From positions 25,258,333 through 25,322,332 of the forward strand of contig NC_136004.1 of the NCBI RefSeq assembly GCF_048128805.1: a stretch of DNA of 64,000 bases. The letters run 5' to 3'. Numbering within the stretch: position 1 is the stretch's first letter; every line of letters starts with the position of its first letter. The position numbers were made by a program, and so were the translations under genes. This DNA comes from Centroberyx gerrardi (lineage: Eukaryota > Chordata > Actinopteri > Beryciformes > Berycidae). This document shows, in pieces, positions 24,986-35,559 of this stretch. The notes below the pieces were generated by a model, which was given only the letters and a program-made list of their open reading frames with translations, was not told the origin of the DNA and did not search any database.

Positions 24986-26599
24986 TCATAAAGTCATTAA
25001 TGCATTTGAAATCAAGAACAGGGGCCACAAAAAAAAAAAAAAAAATTAAAAGTAGGCATAAAATTTCTTCGAATTTACTCTGAACAAATATGGACATTGC
25101 GAGCATCTTATAATCGTCCTTGCATTTGTAATTAAGGACAACAGACAAACAATAATAATAATACTAATAATAATACTTTCCACAGTAATAGTGCCAAACA
25201 GTTGTTTCAAGTATAGCACTGTGACTAAGCCCCTGGTCCCACGGATTGTCAACCACTGTGCAGAGCTTATTATTTTGTAACATCTTTAAAACCTCACACT
25301 GATTACATTATTTACATTCTGATTCATCATGTAGTTATTTCCTCCAAACCTGTTAATCTGCTTTGGCCAGTAGCAACAAAACGAGTGGCTACAGCTCAGT
25401 GGTTTTCAATCCCATGCCTTTGAAACCCAAAAGACGAGGGCCAAACAAAAACATTTAAAAAAATCCACAGTAACAGTTCTTGCTGAGCCAGTAGTTACAG
25501 CTTAAGTCAGTCAGCTTGTGTCAGAGAAAATGACAACCAACACCAGATCTCAGCAGGACTGCGGCACTATCATAGTGTCAAATCCCAATTGTTTATTGCC
25601 ACATTTCTAGATCCAAAACTTTACTCACAAACAGCAAGGCTGGTCTACTTCATAAATTATTCTTGTCATGATGTAAAATTTCTAACATGGCAGTTACAAC
25701 CAGCCCAGGGTCCTGTCTCACCAAGCAAGTTCAACACAGTATCTTTGTGATAGCTGGCTACACAAAACCTAACAATACTAAATACCCTGGTCTCACCAAA
25801 TTGGCCATCAACCCACTCTGCCAACCCAGGATTTCCTAATCCAGCTATGAGCTATTCACATAAAGAGGCGGGGTTTGTAACAAGCAGCCAATCACATGCA
25901 ACATGGACAGATCCAGAGCAGTGTATTTAAGATGAAACCATTTATCCTCATGGGGAATTAGGATGTTGCAGCAGCAAAAAATAATAGGATTCAGCAAAGA
26001 AAAGGAAACAGAATAAAAGCACACAACTACAATATAAAAATCAGTAATAAAAATAGTAGAAAAAAAATCAAATAAAACTAAATGCAACAGAATATAAACA
26101 ATTGAGGAGCTATGAAAAAATGCTGCTGACAATTTCAACATGTTAAATAGACTTTAAAAATTGATAGTATGGGGAATAAATGGATTACTGACACTGATGT
26201 CCTTCTCTCAAGAAGAACAAACGATTAGAATGAATGAATATGAGCGATACAAAAAATTGTAAGAGCAAAGAGTAACACTGTAGCTGCTGCTAAGGCTAGA
26301 GAGGATTACTTGAGGAAAATTGCCGATACTGTAGATGCATCAGTAAATAGGTTTATTGCTGCCCGTCATTAAGGCACAGTGGATAAAAATATTGTATCAT
26401 CACACTGAGGTTGTGAAAAGATTTTCTGTTCACTCATGTTCTCCCAGGGCTGCACTGATGGGAAAATGGGTGTAATTTATTGTATGCATCTCTTCTTTAG
26501 GAATCCAGGAGGCAGGCTTTTTATACTTTTGGATCCGACAGCCTGAACGTAACCTGCTCCGAGGCAGATTAGGTTTTGCAGCCTAAATTACCATGTGCA
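24986..26599. repeat. 3' flank of Z3: second copy of the duplicated unit
   Basis: The segment 25464-26599 is nearly identical to 18326-19487. The segment 24986-25300 matches the spacer repeats near 16660-16900. A poly(A) run is at 25029-25045. No gene was seen apart from the Myb/SANT-like relic. Confidence 0.8.
26197..26370 (+). pseudogene. Myb/SANT-like domain relic, copy 2
   Basis: This copy shares its disruptions with the one at 19046: the same stop after the ERYKK block and the same frame change before the NTVAAAKARE block. The breaks therefore came before the Z2/Z3 segmental duplication. Confidence 0.5.
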
Positions 26600-28297
26600 T
26601 TACCGCTTCAGGAAAATCTCTAGAGCTGTGGCACTTGTTGCAGTGCTGCTCCGTTCAACTCTAGTATGAGCAGTTATGTGCTTCTTCAGGTTGGAGCTGC
26701 TGGTGAACCCTTCTCCACAGAAAATGCATCTGTATGGTTTTTCCCCTGTATGGGTCCTCATGTGTACTGTCAGGCCTGTGTTTTGAGCAAAAGCTTTCCC
26801 ACAAATGCTGCACTTATACGGCTTTTCTCCTGTGTGGATTCTGGTGTGCAATTTCAAAGTGGAGCTGACAGCAAATCTTTTCCCGCACAAAAGACATTTA
26901 TAAGGTTTCTCCCCTGTATGCACTCGGAGATGTTTCTTGAAAGATGAGCCGTCTGCAAACTCCTTCCCGCAGTGGATGCAGGTGTGAGGTTTCTCGCCTG
27001 TGTGAACTCTCATGTGCTTTTTCAAATGCTCAGCGCGGCTGAATCTTTTCCCACAGGTGCTGCAGGTGTATGGCTTCTCGCCTGTGTGGATTCTAACATG
27101 CAAGTCGAGGTTCCATTGACAGCTCAGTCCTTTTCCGCAAACTCTGCATCTGAAAGGCTTTTCCCCTGTGTGAGTTCTCATGTGTTTTTTCAAGTCGGCC
27201 TTCTGGGTGAAAGTTTTCCAACAAGTGCTGCATCTGAAAGGCTTTTCACTACTGTGTATTCTTATGTGAGTTTTTAAGTTTGCTAAATAAGAAAACTCTT
27301 TACTGCAACTGTTGCACTTATAATGTTTGTTGTTTGGTTTCGGCTCAGTACTCCTAGTTGATCCTGCGTTCCCACAGCTGGATGTTTTGTAACCTTGGCT
27401 CTCAGCTACATGACAGTTGTGAGAGAGGAGCTGGCGGTCACTGTCTGGTTCTGATACTGCAGAGCCCTCTCTGTCAGATTCAGATTTGATCCATTTAAAT
27501 GAGATGCTAGCTAGAGCCTTTTTCTCTGCTACACTCTGACTTTGGTAAGGATCTGAATGCAGAGACTGATGTTCACTGTGGTCACTTCCATCACGAGCAG
27601 GAGTCAACTTAAAGATATCAGCCTCCTCCTGCAGTAAAGGCTGCTCTCCCTCCTGACTGGTGCAGAGTTCCTCCTGTTCCTCTTTAATCTGTGGAGGCTC
27701 TGGGTCCTCTTGACCCAGGCTGAAGTTCCTCTGCTGGTTACAGTGCTGCTGGTCAAGGAGAACCTCCTCCTTAACGACAGGTGGGTCTGAAGGGGGGAGA
27801 GCAAAGGAAGCACTCTTATTATAGTGATAGAAAAAAGGGACACTTGATCAAATATAAACCTGTATTTTAACTATTGGCATTTTATCTGAGTCCTGGAAGT
27901 TTGTAGTCAGCTCAGCCAATCATAAGTAGTGTATTAACTCAAAAGAGTCAATCCCGGTTTAACTGCACGGCAGCTCACAAACCAAGAACTGAGAATTACA
28001 GTCGATTTCTCTATTGATTCAAACCGGGCTGCTTTTAAGGTGAAACCATTGCATAATAATATGGGCGACCAATCCTAATCATTGTTTCATAAAGAATGTA
28101 CAAATAACAGTATGGTTTTACAAACCTGTTCTGTGTAGCTTTATCTCAGGCTTCAAAACGATATCCAGCAGCCTGCGCTGGCGGTCGATCTCTTCCTCGT
28201 ACACTTCTATAGTTTTTTCAAACACTCCTAATATTTCCTCAGCAGCCGCAGTTAGTCGCTCGTTGACGAACGTCCTCAAACACTGGACTGTAGACAT
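26600..28297 (-). CDS. Zinc-finger protein Z3: N-terminal helical exon plus eight C2H2 fingers, 452 aa
   Basis: Exons 28126-28297 (172 nt) and 26600-27786 (1187 nt) join in phase 1, for 1359 nt in total. The architecture is as in Z2, its closest relative; both keep an FKWIK insert in the linker that the other copies lack. Contact residues of fingers 1 to 8 (helix -1, 2, 3, 6) are YANT, QADK, CWNL, REHK, DSSK, VSTL, QTGV and SSNK. Finger 1 is followed by an HSSEKP linker instead of HTGEKP, and finger 3 has Leu for the core Phe. The C-terminus runs on to SATALEIFLKR, past the Z2 stop. The intron is only about 340 bases, with no transposon. The role is inferred to be sequence-specific DNA binding in the nucleus. 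Confidence 0.85.
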
Positions 28298-28370
28298 TAC
28301 CACTGAAGTAGACACGGGATACTTAACTATTCCGGCTAACTGAACTAGCTGTCAGACGTGTTGCATGTTT

Positions 28371-28412
28371 ACTTCCGCCGGACTCTATATAATGTAACAC
28401 TACTTTATATAG
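28371..28412 (-). promoter_or_regulatory. Conserved upstream block of Z3 (class I promoter)
   Basis: A TATATAG motif followed by GTCCGGCGGAAGTAAAC on the gene strand, about 75 bases above the start codon. The same block precedes Z2, Z4 and Z6. Confidence 0.5.
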
Positions 28413-30098
28413 AAAGCGTTCCACTTATCCACTGATATATATCCTTTTTAGTATACAGTATGTGTGGTAAAACCTCATTTGACTGATCCTCATCCCATTC
28501 CCAACATTGTCACACTCAGCTGCAAATCGCTCCAGTGCACATCGGACAGCGTATGAAGCCAGTAGGATAACATCCACACACAGCAGAGATGCCAACCAAA
28601 TTTCATTGAAATGGACTCTCCCCACAGTTCTTCACTGGCAGGATACCAAGGCACAGCAGAATCCAGACTTCTGCTGTGCCTTGATATCCTGTCAAACTCT
28701 AAAAAATATATTGTTAGTAGTAGTAGTAATATTGTTAGTAGTAAAAATGGACCATTAGGGAGTAGTGCTATATTTAGAAGATATCGCAATGGTTTGTTCA
28801 CAACATTGCTTGTCAGTGCATCAGAGTATCTTTGAATATGCAATTATTGATTTCTTTCACTTTTCTTTCACTATTTTGTATCCAAAACGGAATTTATACA
28901 AAATGAAGGGACACAAATTTCAAACTGAGAGGTGCTGCAACGGCATGAGTTCATTCATTCATTCATTCTTGGTTGTGGCCCATTTATTAACAAAGCTTTT
29001 TCCAAGATTTTGTGCATCATGGTTTAATCCAAAGAAATGCTGTTGCTCATCATACAAAATCTGAAGAAAAATCACGAGGTTAGCTTGGTGAAGCTCAGTG
29101 GCACTATTTATAATGTCCCACTTCATTACAGAGCGGTATTTACTGTAACCTGTTTTTTTATGGAGAATGTTTTAAACTGCAAACATACAGATGTAGCCAT
29201 TGCAGAAGTCAAACAATTTATTGCATACTTGCAAAACTCCTGCTCTGCTTTGGCTCCATGCCAAAGAGGAATTGTTTGGAAAAATCCAACAGTGTTGGAA
29301 GTTACGAGGAATGCTCTGGTACTTGGTTGAGAGGCAGTACAGTTTTGTTTTACAATCTAGTACAAATACAATTTGATTCTAGAGAGCAGTGTCGGCTGTA
29401 TTAATACAAGGTAGATGCATGAACAGACTTCTACAACGGCTGCCACTGTAGGTGTATTTCATGTTACAGTATTCTCTGTGGGATTCTTGTGGTACTTTTA
29501 ATTACCATTCTAAAACTGCACTCTTATTAACAAATTCACATTTTAATAATGTCGAGCCCTGACGACTGAGACTGCAACAAACTTTTTAAGGGCCAGTAGT
29601 TCCAACACAATAGTCCCATTTATACAGCAGTTTTCTTGCTGAGCCAGTAGTTACAGCATTCTTGTCATGCCTTGTCAAATTTCTAACATGGCTGTTGCAA
29701 CCAGCCCAGGGTCCTGTCTCACCAAGCAGGTTTAACACAGTCAGGGTACCTTTGTGATTGCTGGCTACACAAAACCACTGGTAATACTGAATACCTGGTC
29801 TCACCAAATTGGTCATGAACCCACTCTGCCAATCCAGGACTTTCTAATCCAGCTATGAGCGCATTCACATAAATTCACACAAAACAGCATGAGAACAGAG
29901 CACATGATTATCTAACGCCATGTGGAGCATGAGTTTCTGACAGATTAAGGCAAACAAAATCTGTGTGTAAATAAACACATTTTTCACAACAGATTAAGTT
30001 TGAGATTGTAGATTTTATTCAAGCTGCCAATGTTAAATATAGCATGAAACACTACACAAGTTTATAAATAATGGAAAAACTCTAAACTGTGACACATT
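28413..30098. other. Spacer between Z3 and Z4 with duplicated segments
   Basis: 28985-29340 matches 44600-44960 (shared words such as GAGGTTAGCTTGGTGAAGCT). 29627-29870 is a partial copy of the unit seen at 18340-18680. 29880-30000 matches the Z5 3' flank near 42010-42110. There is no coding frame with a recognisable domain. Confidence 0.6.
28636..28694. repeat. Short near-perfect hairpin
   Basis: Two arms of about 26 bases around a seven-base loop. The left arm starts TGGCAGGATACCAAGGCACA and the right arm ends GCCTTGATATCCTGTCA. Only a few positions are unpaired. It could be a miRNA-type precursor stem or the remains of a palindromic MITE; nothing here decides between them. Confidence 0.6.
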
Positions 30099-31985
30099 TT
30101 AAGCACTGGTACTCTGTGCAACTCTAGTATGGACAGTCATGTGCCTCTTCAGGTTGGAGCTGCTGGTGAACCCTTCTTCACAGAAACTGCATCTGTGTGT
30201 TCTCTTCCCTGTGTGGGTCATCATGTGTACTTTCAGGCCTGTGGTTTGACTGAAAGCTTTCCCACAAGTGTTTCACTTATACGGCTTTTCCCCCTGTGTG
30301 AACTCTCATGTGATTTGCTAACTCTGCACCACGGCTGAATCTTTTCCCACAGGTTTGGCAAGCATGCGGCTTCTCGCCTGAGTGGGTTTTAACATGCACG
30401 ACAAGGTTCCACTTACGATTGAATCTTTTTCCACAAATTCTGCATGTGAAAGGTTGTTCCCCCGTGTGGGTTCTCATGTGATTTTTCAAGTCTGAATTCT
30501 GAGTGAATGCTTTCCCACAAGTGTCACATCTGAAAGGCCTTTCACCAGTGTGGGTTCTCAAGTGAGCTCTTAAGTTTGTCAAGAAAGAAAACTCTTTACT
30601 GCAAAAGTTGCACTTGTGATGTCTGTTTGGTTTCGGCTCAGTACTCCTAGTTGATCCTGCGTTCCCACAGCTGGATGTTTTGTAACCTTGACTCTCAGCT
30701 ACATGACAGTTGTGAGAGAGGAGCTGGTGGTCACTGTCTGGTTCTGATACTGCAGAGCCCTCTCTGTCAGATTCAGATGAGATGTTGGCTAGAGCCTCTT
30801 TCTCTGCTACACTCTGACTTTGGTAAGGATCTGAATGCAGAGACTGATGTTCACTGTGGTCACTTCCATCACAAGCAGGAGTCAACTTAAAGATATCAGC
30901 TTCCTGCAGTAAAGGCTGCTCTCCCTCCTGACTGGTGCAGAGTTTCTCCTGTTCCTCTTTAATCTGTGGAGGCTCTGGGTCCTCTTGACCCAGACTGAAG
31001 TTCCTCTGCTGGTTACAGTGCTGCTGGTCAAGGAGAACCTCCTCCTTAACGACAGACGGCTGTGGGGGGTCTGAAGGGGGGAGGATAAAGGAAGGGACAC
31101 TTGGTCAAACAAATAAGCCTGTATTGTAAGTACTCGGATGGCATCTGAAGCTCTGCCAATCAAAAGAAGTGTATTATCACAAGAGTCAATACCGGCTCAA
31201 CTGCCAAGGACTTATAACTACAGTCAGTTTGAACTGTTTCAAATCGGGCTGCGTTTTTAAGGTGCAGTGTTGCTCGTACATAGGCTTTATCTGGGCGGCC
31301 CACACAGAAGTGTTTTTCAATTTTAATCTCAAATTTTTCAAATTCACATCACATTATATAGAGCTGACTGTGCAACTGTCATTTCGCGATACACAGACCA
31401 GTAGACCAGTAGCATTACACCCGATCCGACAGAACCTTAAAATTCTACACTTTGCTCCAAACTCGCATGTGTTTGTGGTGTTTGTAAAAAGTAACGTAAT
31501 ACTTTTTAATCGGAGATGTTTAAAACTGTTAAAATGAATGCAGTGCAGAGGCATATTGCCCCTGTTCCCCATTCGACCAGACACACTGCTCTCACTGCAG
31601 GTAAGGACAAATCATTAACGTTAATTCATAATCCATGACAGGCCGTGATATATTTAAAATAAATTACAACAACCAACAACCACAGCAAAGTAAACTGTCA
31701 ACCTGTGGCGATCACTAAGGTATACCCAATTTATAATAATATCAAACGGGTGACAGATCCCTTTAATTGTTTCACTTAGAATATTGTAAAAACAACACTG
31801 TGATTTTACAAACCTGTTCTGTGTAGCTTTATCTCAGGCTTCCAAACGATATCCAGCAGCCTGCGCTGACGGTCGATCTCTTCCTCGTACACTTCTATAG
31901 TTTTTTCAAACACTCCCAATATTTCCTCAGCAGCCGCAGTTAGTCGCTCGTTGACGAACGTCCTCAAACACTGGACTGTAGACAT
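30099..31985 (-). CDS. Zinc-finger copy Z4, shortened to four fingers, 321 aa
   Basis: Exons 31814-31985 (172 nt) and 30277-31070 (794 nt) join in phase 1. The N-terminal exon is intact. Fingers 1 to 4 have contact residues FTNA, QSDN, RWNV and RAEN. After finger 4 a run of five G replaces the expected four in the HTGEK linker codons, and the frame ends HTGGKAV with a stop at 30277. The sequence below, 30099-30276, still shows the last two fingers (including [12 protein letters not shown]) in the other frame, with a further TGA where a finger Cys codon is expected. The gene may make a four-finger protein or be an early pseudogene. The finger nearest the break is complete. Confidence 0.75.
31071..31813 (-). 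other. Z4 intron
   Basis: About 740 bases. The flanks are related to the Z3 and Z6 introns, and the middle (31280-31700) is unique sequence with no recognised element. The short frames here show no domain. Confidence 0.5.
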
Positions 31986-32077
31986 TTCCACTGAAGTAGA
32001 CATGAGATACTTTACAAGAAACGCAGATAATCAGCTAACCGAACTGCCTTTCGCACAGCAGCAAGTTTTGTATGTTT

Positions 32078-32118
32078 ACTTCCGCCGGACTCTATATAAT
32101 GTTACACTATTTCATATG
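32078..32118 (-). promoter_or_regulatory. Conserved upstream block of Z4 (class I promoter)
   Basis: TATATAGAGTCCGGCGGAAGT on the gene strand, one base longer than the compared core, about 95 bases above the start codon. It has the same TATA-like and ETS-like pair as Z3. Confidence 0.5.
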
Positions 32119-32339
32119 GAAAGCGTTCCACTTGTTATTTTAACCCTGTTTTTAAGCTTATCTCCCGTGGGAAATGTTTCATAACTGTAACATCAATAAA
32201 ATCAGATACGATCTTATATTGAATAGTAAACATTGCAAAACACATTAGATATTATCTTTAGACACGAACAGGTCGAAACTGGGCTGCATTCGGTTCCACG
32301 TCAAATGTCTTCCCCTGAACTGAGGAGGGGAATCCTCGA

Positions 32340-33125
32340 AATGCCCGGATGATCATCTTCTTCTTGTCACAGAAGTTGCGGCAGCTTAGATGCAACTACG
32401 CATATTACTGCCCTCCACAGGATGATATGAACTCTAAACTTTAAACTACAGGCCGGCCATATGTGGAAAAAAAAACCGTTTCTTTCGATTATTTGGTCAT
32501 TATTTCCTCGACCAAGCAAAGTATTCAATGAAAAAGCAGAAACCTCTATATCTGACAGATCTTTAAAAAGTTGTCTCCTTTTTTCCCAGGTATTTTTCAC
32601 ACTGAAGTAAAACACGAGACTGTCTCTGGACTACCAAGGTCACATCAGGGTGTTTTTACCTTTAAACAACTATTAAACCCACAATGACCTAACCTTAATC
32701 CAGTGATTTTAACTATATCTTCTATCTTCCCGTATGAATATACTTCTTTGAACAGATTTTTGGATTTTGAAATAATGCCATCCTGTTTTACCCCCGTCCC
32801 ATTGCTCCTGCCATTTCTTTTCAAGCTCTTCCTTAATGATACTACGGCACTCTGACCTGCCCAGAGGAACTATATATTCCTCTGCCTCTTAATGTAGACT
32901 TTGCCATTTTATCCGCTTCCTCATTTCCCTCTACTCCAAGTAAACAGAAAAGTATTTCATTAATTAAATCAGGATGATAATCTGAAGACCTACTGTTCTG
33001 GCAAAAGCCACAAAGGCATAGCTGGCCAAAGCACCATACTAGTTACCTTAAATTCTACTAGTTTTAGTTTTCTGGTCTGTTCTTCAACACTATGCAACCT
33101 GGATGATTTTCCTCCGTCCATGTAT
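32340..33125 (-). mobile_element. LINE relic with RNase H and C-terminal segments
   Basis: The minus strand shows LGVEGNEEADKMAKSTLRGR, the end of a LINE-type RNase H domain. In a shifted frame this is followed by IIKEELEKKWQEQWDGG, and then by an RxxLFKDLS...FSLNTLLGRG block near 32500. It ends with GAAGAAG near 32355. It is 5'-truncated and carries several frame changes. LINEs with an RNase H domain belong to I-like clades; the exact family is not determined. Confidence 0.6.
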
Positions 33126-33133
33126 AAAAGATT

Positions 33134-34108
33134 CCAGTATGAGCGCCTTCACATAAAAGGGGCGGGGTTTGTAACAACCAGCCAATCATATGCAACATGG
33201 ACAGATCCAGAGCAGTGTTTAAGATAAAACTATTCATCTTTGTGGGGAATTAGATCGTTGCAGCATCAAAAAGTAATATGATTCAGCAGAGAAAAGGAAA
33301 CAGAACACAACTAAAATAGAAAAATTTGTTATAAAAATAGAACAAATACAACTATAAATGCAATAGAATATAAACAAGTGAGGAGTTACATAAACTGCTT
33401 AAAGGTACATGAAAGGAAACAGAATATAAGCACACAACTGAATAGAAGAATTAACAATTAAAATAGAAAAAATGTATGTCCTCTCAAGAACAAACTATTA
33501 TAATGAATGAATATGAGCAGTACAAAACACTGCAACAGCAAAATGTAACACTATCTGCTGCTGAGGCTGGAGAGGATTATTGGAGGAAAATTGCAGAGGG
33601 TAAATGCACAAGTATAGGCTTATTAGTACTTTTCATTGATAAAATGTTGTATCATCACCTTGAGGTGAAAAGATTTTCTGTTCACTTATGTTCTCCCAGG
33701 GCTGCACTGATGGGAAAATGGGCGCAGTTTATTTTATAAATCTCTCTTAGGGATCCTATTAAAGAATATCAGCGCACTTCATTTGCAAAAGCAAATATAA
33801 TATTAATCAATAACTAGTCAACTAATGGAAGCTACCTGCTGTTTGATAGAAGCCGTCTTTTATAGTCAGAGTGGGAAAATGGCCTGGAAAGCTACCAACA
33901 TTTATTAAATTGATAATCTTGTAAATCATCAGGGAAGCAAAGGGGCTCCAGGAGACCTTCTTACTATCTGTGCACCCAAGTCCACAGGATCCACTCGAAA
34001 TGGTGATGCCATTTCTCCAGAGAGTCGGCTGGTGAAGCATTTTATACATTTGGACCCAATAGTCTGAACACAACCTGCTCCAGAGCAGGTTATGTTTGCA
34101 GCCTAAGT
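33134..34108. repeat. Third copy of the duplicated unit, without its zinc-finger gene
   Basis: The order of blocks matches 18700-19440: an AGGGGCGGGGTTTGTAACA-like segment, the ATGGACAGATCCAGAGCAG segment, the Myb/SANT-like relic, the TTCTCCCAGGGCTGCACTGA segment, and the block ending TTGCAGCCTAA. In the other two copies the next sequence is the 3' end of a zinc-finger exon. Here it is unrelated sequence, so the gene was lost or never included. Confidence 0.65.
33476..33739 (+). pseudogene. Myb/SANT-like domain relic, copy 3 (best preserved)
   Basis: An open frame reads MSSQEQTIIMNEYEQYKTLQ, then LSAAEAGEDYWRKIAEGK. It aligns with the fish Myb/SANT-like N-terminal exon found in many transposon-related proteins. 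The region after KIAE diverges and no second exon is evident. It is likely a non-functional fragment carried by the duplication unit. Confidence 0.45.
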
Positions 34109-34807
34109 TCAATCAGGAGAGACTAGGTTGAATGCTCATATGAAAACTTTATTCGGAACCTTTGGTGTAAGCTCCATGGTGAAACTCCTCCCATTCATGA
34201 AGTTAGTACATAATAGGCCGCCTGGCTCGTCCGCCTAATGAGAAAACCAGGTGATCAGATGACAAAACTAGACGGGAAATTCCTCTAACATGGTTTCTGC
34301 AGGGGGGCCATCCTCAGATCTAGAGAGAGGAAGAGAGAGAGAGATACAGAGAGAGAGAGAGAGAGTTTCAGTTTCAGAAAAGGAACCTCCAGGGTCCCTG
34401 AGGGGCTTCAGGTCATCCCCAACAAACTGAGAAGTTCAATTTCATTATTATTTCACCCACTAGAAGTTACGTCTAATGACTCATATCTACATGTAGAGTG
34501 ATATGTAGAGTCTGCTGTCTATATGTAGACTGTTATGTTAGTTCATATGTCTCTGCATCAGTGTCACCAAGTCAAATAAAGTGACTGTCATTTTGATAAA
34601 GTTGGAGATGGATTCATTCATTCATTCAGATCAGCAGATCCTGGACCAGTCACAGTGTTTAGGTGGATGGGGTCTTGTCGTTGAGGTGAACTGGTTTCCT
34701 CTGTGGATCCAGATGAGGCTGAAGATTCATTCACATTCTAAACTCCCTCAACATGCTGAAGGCCAACAAGCTGGCTCAGGTTTTTACTGCACTATGCTCA
34801 AGGCTGG
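34109..34807. other. Spacer with GA-rich microsatellite
   Basis: A GAGAGA-rich tract runs from 34322 to 34367. Tandem variants of an ATATGTAGA unit lie near 34490-34530. No gene was seen. Confidence 0.5.
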
Positions 34808-35333
34808 AAGTAACTGATTACATTTACTCACGTTACTGTAATTGAGTAGCTTTCTTGTGTACTTTTTTTCAAGTCAGTAATTTTACTTTTACTTAAGTAC
34901 GTTTTTATTGAAGTATTGTACTTCACTACATTTTAAATCCCATCCATCACAGAACAGATTTTGTGTCTCTCCATCAGCAACAGAAACTGGATCAACGTAA
35001 ACTGACAAACTGTGGATCCATTCACAGTGAGAAGAGGAATCTGACTTTACTTTGTTTCTGCACTTTATTTTGTCATTTCTAATGTTTCCAGTGAAAGGAA
35101 TCTAGTTTGAACTCTGTCCTCTCTCCTTTTAGAATCACATGGAAAAGATCACAGCTAACAATGTTCTCTGTTCTAAAGAGGAACTCAGGAACTTTTACTC
35201 TGAGGATTTTAAATAAGACACTTTTTACTTTTAATGAAGTAGATTTTTACACCAGTACTTTTACATATACTGAAGTAAAATATCAGCAAAGTAACAATAC
35301 TTCTACTGGAGTAGGACATTCTTTCCACTGCTA
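34808..35333. mobile_element. hAT-like MITE, copy 1
   Basis: It starts GGAAGTAACTGATTACATTT and ends near GGACATTCTTTCCACTGC, whose reverse GCAGTGGAAAGAATG approximates the start. The interior has repeated TACTTTTACTTAAGTA-like words. This is a common fish element. A second, truncated copy is at 48408. Confidence 0.55.
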
Positions 35334-35559
35334 ACTATGCTATACTGCTAACTCTTAGTCTCTTAAAACTTTAGTTTGTTTTGTTGGAAAGTCAACTTTA
35401 CACGTATAAAAACCACAGATGACATGATAGACAGTATTTATTGTGTTTACGGTAATTATATTAATGTCTCAAAATTAATGTATAATGATTTAATAATGTT
35501 AAAATGTTCCGCATAGCACCTTTGAGTATTTGTGGTCGTCTTATTTCAAGTATAAACCC

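Noticed and set aside
33476-33739. Intact host Myb/SANT gene
   Set aside because: Homology stops after the KIAE block, no second exon was found, and two sibling copies with the same flanks are broken.
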